From Glandiceps talaboti (taxonomy: Eukaryota > Hemichordata > Enteropneusta > Spengelidae): a DNA stretch of 64,000 bases. Below, one piece after another: positions 1 through 10,474 of this stretch. The notes below the pieces were generated by a model. It had not been told where the DNA came from. It was given only the letters and a program-made list of their open reading frames with translations, and ran no database searches. Position numbers and translations under genes: made by a program. Each line of letters opens with the position of its first letter. Position 1 is the stretch's first letter. The stretch covers positions 5,583,101 through 5,647,100 of the forward strand of contig NC_135550.1 of the NCBI RefSeq assembly GCF_964340395.1. Reading direction: 5' to 3'.

Positions 1-1059
1 TCGTTGAAGAAAGTATACCTGCTACATCTTTGGTCCGTCCTCTTTGTGAGCATCAGCGCACCGAACATGCGAGTTCTGAAAATTGATGAAGGTCTCGAGT
101 CAACCGAACACCTCGAAGTTGAATCGTGCAAGCTCAGAGACGTTTTCATTGATGGCTCTGATGTTCTGCATACCGTACAAATTAAGAGCGACAGATTGAG
201 AAATATGGAGATATTTAACTGCTCCCAATTGGATTCCAGAAGCCTAATCCGCAGCTTAGCCGAAAACCCGTCTCTGGTCAATCTTCGTATCGGAAATGTT
301 GGTGCCGATGACCTGTCGCTAGATGAAACGTTTTGTCCGAATTTGCAAGATCTGTGCTTGTTGGAAGATTTCTGCTGTAAAACCCTCCGAGTTAGATGTA
401 GAGACTTACGTGTACTACGCAGTGAAGAGGAGAGTGACCTTCCCAGTCTGAACGACGTTCTTGTGATGGCGGAAAAGTTGAAGAAGGTGTCGTTAGTTGG
501 CGTTCCGCATCTGAGGAATCTGATCGTGCAATGCGAATATATCGACAAGATTGAATTGAACATCTGCAGCGATTACCATGTTAGCCTCGAAACGTGCATC
601 ATCCAGGCTTTTCGGCACCTCGGTTTTCTTCGTTTTTTTGACTGCAGTGTGAAGACCTTGATCTTGAGTACCCCATCAGCTGGTGTTGTCGTGTTATATC
701 GTTGTAAAATCGGCGACTACGTCCTAGAAATGGCGCTGAATGGCTGTCAAAACATCGCACACCTGAATCTGGAAAAATGCTCCACTTTGACCAAGCTTCG
801 GATTCCCATGACTGCCAATTTGATGAGGTATCTGAATTTGTTCGACTGTCAGAATATACTCCGTGTGGACTTAGACTGTCACGAAGTGCTCGCAATCAAT
901 ATAGGAGAATGCCCGAACGTTAGGTTGTTCCTAGGCGGTGTAGAAAGAAATCTGGCGATGTCTTCGCTTAATTCCCTGGAGTTTCCACGTATTGTTCTTC
1001 CAAGTCAGTCAATTCGATGGAGTCATGATCCCATTCCAGAATTGTGCTTTTGCACATGA
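1..1059 (+). CDS. Leucine-rich-repeat protein (F-box/LRR-like), 3' part only
   Basis: The frame is open from the first base of the window to a TGA at 1057-1059, giving about 352 residues with no intron, so the true start lies to the left. The protein is a series of irregular leucine-rich repeats with cysteines at the consensus position (for example HLNLEKCSTLTKLRI, YLNLFDCQNILRVDLDC and AINIGECPNVRLFL near the C-terminus). This is the cysteine-containing repeat type common in F-box/LRR substrate receptors of SCF ubiquitin ligases. No F-box, signal peptide or membrane segment is visible; an F-box would sit upstream of the window. An AATAAA lies 263 bases after the stop. The repeat class is fairly sure; the F-box assignment is inference, and any other LRR scaffold is possible. 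Confidence 0.62.
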   Translation, partial: SLKKVYLLHLWSVLFVSISAPNMRVLKIDEGLESTEHLEVESCKLRDVFIDGSDVLHTVQIKSDRLRNMEIFNCSQLDSRSLIRSLAENPSLVNLRIGNVGADDLSLDETFCPNLQDLCLLEDFCCKTLRVRCRDLRVLRSEEESDLPSLNDVLVMAEKLKKVSLVGVPHLRNLIVQCEYIDKIELNICSDYHVSLETCIIQAFRHLGFLRFFDCSVKTLILSTPSAGVVVLYRCKIGDYVLEMALNGCQNIAHLNLEKCSTLTKLRIPMTANLMRYLNLFDCQNILRVDLDCHEVLAINIGECPNVRLFLGGVERNLAMSSLNSLEFPRIVLPSQSIRWSHDPIPELCFCT

Positions 1060-1321
1060 CAGGCATGACCTGCAACTTGAAGCTACACAATCGGTGGGTG
1101 CTATGGCAACAGTGCCGTGATGCTGCATCAGCACCGGTACCTTCACGTACACAATTCATGTATTTCGACCGTGACGCTACAGTGCCTTGATGAGACGTGC
1201 CTTGCATGACCGTTATGTGCCACGGAACAGGATTCCAATTAACCAAAGATATGAAAGATTTACTTATTTTAACTCAGAGAATATTTTTGTAATCTAACAT
1301 CTAGTATTTCGGCCATTAATG

Positions 1322-1327
1322 AATAAA
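1322..1327 (+). promoter_or_regulatory. Polyadenylation signal AATAAA
   Basis: Canonical AATAAA 263 bases after the stop of the leucine-rich-repeat gene, the first such hexamer downstream on this strand. Probable 3' end signal of that gene. Confidence 0.5.
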
Positions 1328-1384
1328 ACTGGCCATTCCTTGATAGTCTATTTTAAATTGTGACTTTCATGATTTATCAAAAGT

Positions 1385-1512
<128 letters not shown>

Positions 1513-1516
1513 CCTC

Positions 1517-1676
1517 TAACTCAGAGTTACTCCATTCTCGCTAGCAAGGGTACAATTTTCTGAAGACGCAACGACAAATGGCGGTGCTATCTTCCAAGGA
1601 TGGTGCCATAAAAGAGGCTGTAGCTTACAACGATGAGTTCTCGCTGATGACCGCAGGAGCGAGAAACTCTGAGTTA
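1517..1676. repeat. Small inverted-repeat element (MITE-like)
   Basis: TAACTCAGAGTT at 1517-1528 is repeated inverted as AACTCTGAGTTA at 1665-1676. Just inside, TTCTCGCT and AGCGAGAA also match. The right half has its own hairpin (GAGTTCTCGCT ... AGCGAGAAACTC). A 160-bp non-coding foldback element is the simplest reading; no clear target duplication is seen because the left flank is the TA array. Confidence 0.55.
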
Positions 1677-2976
1677 TGACTTATATTTTGTACACCGAAT
1701 TAAAGTCGGAAATTGGGCCTGAGTTACAGACTGTGTCACTTAAAATACAGATATTCTTTTCAAAGCAAAATTGAAATGCAATTTTCCTAGTATAGATCAC
1801 CGTTTTATTTATCTGACAGCTTATGGCTATTATAGATTTTAGGTTCACATATCTACAGTCAAAACGCCAGAAATTTTAAGCTTTAGAGATCAAGCATTTG
1901 AGATTTGTAGTAAGACAGGCATACATTGTTCTCTAAATGCTGTACCCGGCGGTTTTCCGTGTGGGGTTTATTTTCTTTCGCGTTTTAGCACAAATAATGC
2001 CGGTAAAAATGTATATTATTATAATATGACTTGTAGGCCGACCGGCTTGCTTTTCAATAACATTGTACAACATCTCCGAATCCATGAGCGGTACGGTCTA
2101 CAATCAGGGTTTCACTTTTTTATAGATAAGACATCGTTGTGATAGTGACCTGCAGTTTCGTAACCAAAATATAACATTAAAACTTTGCTTGGTGGATACC
2201 GGTATCAACAGCTGCAATTTTATGAGCAACAAAACAGTAGCAACATTGTGGCAAAATAGTGGGCAAACACAGCCCACAAACGACTCTGAGACCGTCGGAC
2301 TGCAGTATACCGAAAGATCAACGACAAGGGCGATAGATCGAAATAGGTGCTTGAAATTTAGAGAGGCATTTAATATACACCATGTGCTTTGAAATGTGAT
2401 GACTTTGTTTTATATAGTAATGTCTTATGTTGACCTTTTCAAGGAAAATGGCATCCGAAGTTGATAAATGAGTCAAATCAGGTTGAAGTCAGGTAATCAT
2501 ATTTCTCTATAACCATTTGGTAACATTGATAAACTACTATTATTCTTTCTGGATTGACAGATCTTCTAGTATTTATTAGCTAATAACAAATTTAAAAACA
2601 GCACAATTCTAACATTCCACACTGGTGCCAAAGTACTAAAAATTTCAGTGTGTTTAACTATTTACATCACAAAGTGGGACCAAAAGTCGGTGTCTTTCAA
2701 TAGATGTATCAAGTGTTCTCCCTCTCTGATTTGGATGGTCGGTGAGGGCGTCATTAACAGGCGTCTCAAGCCATCATTCACTGTGACCAGAGCGAGTCAT
2801 GCCAGTGTATGCAAAGACCCACGACTCGATCGAACGTGGGTGGACAGGGAAGTCATTTCGATACATCTACAAAGTTTAAAGTTGATATGCAAGGCACTTG
2901 TTACTATATTATATTTGTTGTTAGAGAGATTAAGAATATTCTTAGGTTATTAGCTTATATTTTTGGAAGGCAATAT

Positions 2977-3020
<44 letters not shown>

Positions 3021-3021
3021 C
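2977..3021. repeat. (AAC)n microsatellite
   Basis: About 15 AAC trinucleotides. The same motif recurs at 36340, 43217 and 62467. Confidence 0.95.
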
Positions 3022-4210
3022 CAATGGTTGCTTACTTTTCATAATATATGCCCTCGGCGAATTGTTCAAAATCACAACACCTGCTCGAAATGGCTATATA
3101 ACAGAGTCTTGCATTAGTATCTTTGTTATCCAATGTTATTTCTCCGAATTATTCCGATTTGTCGTGCGGCATGTTCCATATGCATGCTAGCGATAGACTA
3201 ACTTTAAAATTTGGAAACTTTTACGGAATCGATGTTAAACTCCACATGGCACCTGTATATTTGATTTCAGTGCGGTTCACTGTAACGAAAGGCTGCTCGT
3301 GGTTTTACTTTTAACATCATTGAACAGGGTTTAGTTCAGGTACTTATATTATTAGATTTAATAATAATAATAATAATAATAATGACGATACGTTTATTTC
3401 TGTGTACAAACTAGGCCACTGGCCTTTCGGTATATGACTTATAAAACAATTATAATTTTTCAAAGTCAAAGGTTTCAAAGGAAAAACATGTAACAACAAT
3501 TACAAGCATTTTATGATGTTGTGGGTCCTCGTTTTTTTTTCAAACGATCGAAAATATACTTTGCAATTCCCATGATTACATTTATATTTTGTGTTTGCAT
3601 TAAAAAGTATGAGGTTTTGATATGTAGCATTTGAAGTATAATGTTGAGGAATGTAAAATTTAATAAGCACTTCCTTTAAAAAAAATTAGTGATATAACAG
3701 TACTCTTACAGCATTAATTAGACTTCCATATCATACATACGTTGCAATTACGCTTCTTTGTGTGAAAGTAATAAAAACGTAAATTGAGTGAATTACATTA
3801 ATGAAGGTAAAATTGGTCATTTTGATTTGTTCTTGTTTTGGATTCATAAAATTTGTTTTTTCTTCAAAGATATGCATTAGCGCAGCTGCTGAGTTGCTGA
3901 TAATATAACAGACGTCGTTTTTTAATTAAGTTGTAGGAAAAGAAACATGGGTATACGATTCATCCGTGTAAATAATTACTAGTGTTGTGTTGTGTTGTGT
4001 TGTGTTGTTTATAACATTGTATTATAGGTTAGTATTCTGAGATTGAACATTTACGCCATTAAAGACATTGAAATAACAAGGTAACGTCTCCGGATGCATT
4101 TGTAATTCATCACAGCTCTCTTATGCTTTCTGCCAGAATTTGTCCTTGATCTAGATCTATCTTTGTATGGCTCTTAGACTTTCTCCCCCACACCCCTCTT
4201 CCTTTCCCCA

Positions 4211-4213
4211 CTG

Positions 4214-4259
<46 letters not shown>

Positions 4260-4322
4260 GATGTCTGTCTGTCTAGATGTCTGTCTGTCTGTCTAGATGT
4301 CTGTCTGTCTGAATGTCTGTCT
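4211..4322. repeat. (TGTC)n array with AGATGTCTGTCT interruptions
   Basis: Tetranucleotide TGTC array in which a variant carrying AGA recurs three times, giving a short higher-order pattern in its second half. Confidence 0.93.
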
Positions 4323-5249
4323 TTATACCGTCTGGAGGAACTATTGAACTGACCTTTGAAAGCACAATAGCCCATCGTCGTAAACCACACCCTCTTTTAC
4401 GGCACCGCCAAGAGGCAGTGCAGTGTCGCGGAAGAAATCACATCTGTGGTTTGTGAGAATGCTATTAGTCAAGGACCGCGCAAATTTAAAAAGAATCAAA
4501 GGCACCAAACTAAAATCCAATATATGGACAACAATCATGGTTATAACATTGAAGTGAATTGATTCAAAGTTATAAAAACAAAAAACAGCGAAAACATGAT
4601 TATAAAAGCTTTTAATTTGAGCAAACCTTCGAATTCCTACTGTCCAAAGTAGTTCTTACCAGAGTGGGGGGTAATACAAAGATGATGTTTTCAGGCATCA
4701 ACTCATGCGGTATAATTCTTCTTTTAACATTGTTTATTGAAGTGAACGTGACGCAGTTTCAGCCATCATCATGTTTTGGTACTTGTAACCCAATATTACT
4801 TACGCCTCTTGTTCTAACATGTTTTCCAAATTTAAGAATAGTCCCATGGTAATTTTGACACACTATTATTTTACCCCCTTTATTCGTCAGCTAGAATTGC
4901 CGATTTCACCTTATCATGACCTGGTGTTGACGGACTCAGAGATGGTCGTCGACCATGTCAAATCGGCACACTGTACTTTCGCTTACTTCGAATTCCGATC
5001 ATCACGACTCACTGAATCACCGACGATGACAAAAAAATTAAAACCAACTTTGATCTCCAGTATTGCCATTTCCACATCTCCGAATAATGCACGATTATTA
5101 AAAACGTCATAAATATGCTGCATGCTCAGATATTGAGAACAATACATTTCCATGTGTAGATACATCGAACGTTTTCGAAAATCGTAAGCAGTTTATAGGC
5201 GAGACCAATAGTTCAATGTAGGATAAACAAATTTTACTTTGGGTACGGG

Positions 5250-5343
5250 TGGGGGGGGGGGGGTATTGAGCCATTTTAGTTCTCATTCTACAATTACAAT
5301 TTTACTTTTAATGGATCCGTTTTTACCCCCCCCCCCCCCCCCC
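5250..5343. repeat. Facing poly-G and poly-C tracts
   Basis: A G14 run (5250-5263) is followed 62 bases later by a C18 run (5326-5343). The two could pair, or form G-quadruplex on either strand. Confidence 0.9.
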
Positions 5344-5546
5344 TTAACAAATACTCCAGGACTATAAAATGTCGTCAAATTGAGAAATAGAAGAATTTTC
5401 GCTATGGCACTTAGATAAAGTAAAGCGTCAAGAAAAGAACCAATTTTCCCACACTGGCTTTGTATTCATAGCACTACATACGACTACATACTGATTCGAA
5501 ATTGATTTGATTTCTGAAACATTGTCAATTTTGGCCAATTTAGTTA

Positions 5547-5695
5547 GGGACCGGTCATTTTCTGCAGCCTGGGGGGGGGGCGGTGGATTCTTAAATTGGG
5601 CCGACAAAAAGTCACTGACCCCCCCCCCCCATCTGTAAAACCAAAAACAGGCTGACCCCCCTATCACTTAATTCTAAAACATGATGACCCCCCCC

Positions 5696-5751
<56 letters not shown>

Positions 5752-7505
5752 CACAAGACAGCTATTTTTTTGATCGTGACTCAGTCTGGACTGCTTGACT
5801 GTCTTGCATCTACTTTATAAGATCCCGGGTTAGCACTATCATAATCATAATTATTGACTACACAGGGTAATAAATATATTCCAAAAGGATTTTAATAGCA
5901 TCTTGACTGTGAAAGGTATGGGGGAAAGCTTTGAGCAGGGAATATGTATATCTCTTTCAGACAATAATTTCCAAGCTTTACAAGACAGCACCAACATGTA
6001 AAAAGAAAAAATATGTTTGAAATATTAAGTTTGATAGCATCTTGACAGTAAGAGGTAAGGGGGAGAGCTTGAGACTGGGATGTGTACACCTCATGTAGGG
6101 GGGGGGTCCTAGGGGTCTCCCCCTAGAAGTCCTGGAGGTTTCTTACTCTGAAAAGTCAATTTTGAGACAATTCAGACCCTTTCAGACAATTATTTCCAAG
6201 CTTTACAAGACAGCACCAACATGTAAAAAGCAACTACACAGGGTTGAAATACTTTTGAAATATACTTTGATAGCATCTTGACAGTAAGAGGGGAAGAGCT
6301 TGAGACAGGGATATGTCCACCTCATGTGGGGGGTCCAAGGGGCCGGGGGTCTCCCTCTAGAAGCCCTGGACAGCACCATCAAGTATCAGAAACTATTCTT
6401 TATAAATAACTTACATAGGGTTGAAATATGTTCTTAAACAGTTAAATGGCATCATTATATACATGTAGTAAAGGTCAGTACATTTACTGGTAGTATCATT
6501 GATAGGGGAGATTTGGAGTTTTAATTCAATTTTAGACTATCTTGGCAAACATTTCACATCTTTAAAAGACTATCATCTCAAATTAGAATTGGGTGAAAAT
6601 ATTTAAGAAAAGTTTAATACCATTATGACAGTAAAAAGGTTGTTGGTGCATCTGATTGTTGGTTGAATGCATGAGTGACCTCTGGGGGTGAGGGAGGCCT
6701 TGGGGGTTTCCCCCTGGCAGATCTGCAGTTTTTTGCTTCTCTTAAGGCAATATTTAGGTTATTCATAGCCATTGAGGTAATATTTCCAAGCTTCGAATAG
6801 CTAACGTAAATGTAAGTTTTAAATGAGTTTCCCATGTCACTTAAAAATGGCCCCGTAACATTGGTATAGTGGCATTAATATTGCATATAAAGTAAAGTCA
6901 CCGGTATGTTAGAGAACTTTAGGTGGTCATACCTAGTGCATAATAGAAACTGGAATCTGATGAGATGTGGTGATTTGTAGTGTCAATAACATGTAGTGTC
7001 CAAAATAGAAAGTGTATTAATCCCTTCTGACAAGTTCATAGTGATGAGTAGGGAACATTTTAGATTAACTTCTTTTATAAACTATCTATGAAGATTACCA
7101 TTACGAAACCTTCAAGTTCACTTTTACCCCAAAGTGCAGTATAAGTGAAGCACTGATTGTGAAACAGCCAAGCATTTACATGACATGTTCTGTAACTAGT
7201 GTGGTCGCTAGGTAATACATGTATATGTATATTTATAGTTATGCTTGAACTAATAAATAATATTAAAGAATTCATGTAAGAAACAGGGAGAAGAACAAAT
7301 ATTTACATGTACCACATTTCAGGCAAGGCTATGTGCCATTGTAGAAAAAGGATTTTTTTTCTTCCATCACAATCCAAAACACAATGACCCCCCTATTCAT
7401 AATTTTGAAAGCAGCATGACCCCCCCCCCCCTGCCAATTTCAAAAACAGGGTGACCCCCTCCCAATCCACCCCCCCCCCCCAGGCCGAAGAAACTGACCG
7501 GTCCC
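5547..7505. mobile_element. Non-autonomous DNA transposon with PIF/Harbinger-like ends
   Basis: The left end GGGACCGGTCA (5547) and the right end TGACCGGTCCC (to 7505) are exact inverted copies, and the similarity continues inward through TTTCT, the CCTG, a long G/C run and GGTGGATT. Both ends are flanked by TTA (5544-5546 and 7506-7508), a 3-bp duplication of the TWA type used by PIF/Harbinger transposases. Inside each end are three TGACCCCC tracts spaced 30-60 bases apart, all in the same orientation. The middle carries about four degenerate tandem copies of a roughly 230-bp unit (AGCATCTTGACAGTAAGAGG, then TTTCCAAGCTTTACAAGACA). There is no transposase frame. Boundaries are clear; the superfamily is inferred from the duplication and end sequence only. 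Confidence 0.75.
5698..5746. repeat. (TA)n microsatellite inside the transposon
   Basis: About 24 TA units directly after the third TGACCCCC tract of the left subterminal array. Confidence 0.95.
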
Positions 7506-7710
7506 TTAGGAGGGAGAGGTTTATGTGGGTGGTGGGTCTTCGACCTAACTAAAATAATTTAGTTGTGTATCTCGCCCCTCAATTTCCCAAAAGGAAAGAC
7601 TAGTGTATGCTGAATGGATATTGTTCAACGGTTGGGGGCAGTATTATCATGCCTGGAGTAATGAAAACAAACGTACAACGCGGAAGTGATATTTTTTACT
7701 AACTTGTTCC

Positions 7711-7842
7711 ATGAAAGTATTTGTTCCAACGACAACACACTTTTGTCATGTTATGTTCTTCAGTTTCTTCACGCATTACTCCGAAAACAGTTATTTCAAA
7801 AGATTTACTGGGTCGTCTTTGTACGACTGCTATACAAAGTGA
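7711..7842 (+). other. Upstream ORF overlapping the HTD2 start
   Basis: An ATG 37 bases before the HTD2 ATG opens a different frame of 43 codons (begins MKVFVPTTTH, ends SLYDCYTK) and stops inside HTD2 exon 1. Its start context (TTCC before ATG) is weak, which would allow leaky scanning to the HTD2 start. It matters only if transcription begins upstream of 7711. It shows no similarity I recognise. Confidence 0.4.
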
Positions 7843-8016
7843 AAAGTACTGGTTTAAAGTTGGTGACACAGCGGAAGTTAACAAATTGGTCACAGCAGAA
7901 GACGTTCGTAAATTTGCAAATTTAACAGGTGATAACAACCCGGTACATTTGGATGAGAAATACGCAAAAACGAAACAGTTCAAACGATGCATTGTGCATG
8001 GAGTTTTTATGAATGG
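7748..8016 (+). CDS. HTD2: HTD2 exon 1 (presequence and catalytic motif)
   Basis: Encodes residues 1-89 and two bases of Gly90, including the whole hydratase motif. The donor is GG|GTATGT at 8017. Read-through into the intron gives a false C-terminus ending at 8062. Confidence 0.9.
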
Positions 8017-10247
8017 GTATGTAATGTATATTTTGACGTTACTATCTCAGAAAGTTTTGTAATTGCAGTGCAATATTTTCCAACTGTTTAAAAATGTCAA
8101 ACAAGTCGACTTTAGCAGACGACAAAAAAGGACCTTGCAGCAAACTGCCATGATGAATATATTGAACGGTGTACTTGGGAAATGTTGAAATAATAAGTGT
8201 TGTAAACTATCTCGTTAATAGTAGAATAGAAATTGATACGTGACTCCATTTTATATATAGTATTAGTAATAGTAAAGATACCTTCATCGGAATCTAGTTT
8301 TTGAAGCGACTACGTACGTAGCTTTTGTGTGCAGGGTGAAATTCATCGTTGATTATTGATTTTGATTTCCTCATGGTGTGATCAATAAAGAGTGATTCAA
8401 GGGAAGGAAGGTCTGACCCAATAATTGAAGATGCAGTTTTAACAACTCTGTTTAGCTTGCATGGCCTTTCTTTGTAATATTGCAGTACCAGACATTGAAC
8501 GAGAAAGTGAGAACACTTTCGACAACGACACGGTAAAATTTGATGATAGTTTTGCAGACACCGAAACGCTTTAGGCAACAGAGAAAGAAAAGATGTTGAC
8601 AGGCTTTTTTTTATAACATTATCAAATGTTTTCCCCACTTCAGATCATCTGAAATAAGTGTAGCAAGAAATTTGAATATTTCAAATATTTCTTTTGTAGC
8701 ATTGACATCAGTCATTTTGGGTTGGTGTACATATAAACAACACATCAGCATTTTACTCTCATTTCATGTTTTTCCTCATAAACATCTATTTTTTTTTTAC
8801 AGATTAGTATCTGCAGTTATAGGAACAAAATTACCAGGACCAGGTGCTCTTGTTGTGTCTCAAGAGGTGAAATTCCCAGCACCTTGTGAGTACAGTTTTT
8901 CTGTTTTTGCTCACTAAAAACTACCTAGCCTACTGGTGTTTACCAACACAATGATCCCATTGTATGCAATATTGTCTGAAGTGATTTTTAAATTTGGTGC
9001 TTGAACTTAATATTCGTTGGTGATTGGTTACTGTACCTTTTTATGTAAGGCAGTCTGGCTGTTCTATCTATTGCAAAGCACCCGCCAGCCATGTTTGGCA
9101 TACCATGGATGTATTAGGGAAGAATTCTCTCCTAATACATCCATGGGCATGTACATACAATACACATACATGATTTTAATGCAGTAAAGTAGTGAGTAGT
9201 CTTGCTGCCAGATTCGTGGCTATCGTCCCTAATCTTTTTCTGTATGCCAAGCGTCTTAGTCGCACAAGTCCCTTGCTTCTTGCGACTGCGTCGCTCGGTA
9301 TACAAAGCTTAGGGATGATAGTCACAAGTCACAGTCTGTCAGCGAGACTAAGTAGTGAGGTGAACACAGCAAGTACAATGTTGTACAATGTGCAATGTCT
9401 TGGCTGGCAATGCTACTGTTTGGTGAAGTGGCTTGTGCAACACAATCTTGCAATTTGTATCTCATGCCGATCACAATAAGGTGTTTATTCAGTCATTACC
9501 CAAACAATCAAAAATGAATGAGAACACTCTACAAGGGGTGACAAACATTAAGTCAAATAGCCAAACATTACTTTACACCTTGTGTCTTAGTCCAAGGATT
9601 TTTACTGATATTGATAAATGTGTTTAAATAAACTTATGAATATTTCTAGTGGTGGACTGGAATACCAATTTCTTTTGTGTAAAATTTGGTATTCCAGTCC
9701 ACCTTAGTTTGGGTGCATCTTCATAAAATGTGTATGTTTAAGTATGTTTATCTATTCAAATATAGATTTATGGACTTTTACAGTCTGTTAGCTCCCTAGT
9801 CTGTAAGGTACGCTGTGACGGGGCGCCCTCAAACATCGGCCAACCCCTAACACCAGTGTGAGAGGAGGCCGGTGAGGGCGAAACGTCACGACGTATCTTA
9901 CAGTCTATTAGCCCCCCTAAATTGAAAAAATTCAGTCCCAGATGCAATCCCTTCATTCTTTGCAGAATACTGTGGGGATTGATACAGGAATTCAAAGTGT
10001 TATTGTATGGGGAAATCACTTGTAACAATACCCCCAAAGATTGAAACAAGGTCTCTACAGACAGAACCATTTTGAGAGTTAACAAGAGAACTTGAAGTGG
10101 CTCTTTTAGCTAAGGCACACCATGATACATATATGGATACATATATAACACGTTGTACTTTATAAAATCACTTGCAACTTGAATGATGTCAAGACTCTTC
10201 AAATTCCATAGCACAGTCATATTTTGTAAGTCTGGTAATGTGTGACA

Positions 10248-10320
<73 letters not shown>

Positions 10321-10393
10321 TGTGTCTGTCTGTGTGTATGTGTCTGTCTGTCTGTCTGTCTGTCTATATGATTTGTGTGTGTGTGTCTGTGTT

Positions 10394-10474
<81 letters not shown>

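Larger units (their letters stand above)
1677..5546. other. Intergenic region, no gene recognised
   Basis: Short open frames only, none with recognisable protein character. It contains an (AAC)n run at 2977-3021, (TAA)n at 3358-3383, a short TGTGT run near 3984-4007, a TGTC array at 4211-4322 and facing poly-G and poly-C tracts at 5250-5343. Confidence 0.6.

Noticed and set aside
7699-7992. 97-codon minus-strand frame
   Set aside because: Antisense shadow of HTD2 exon 1.
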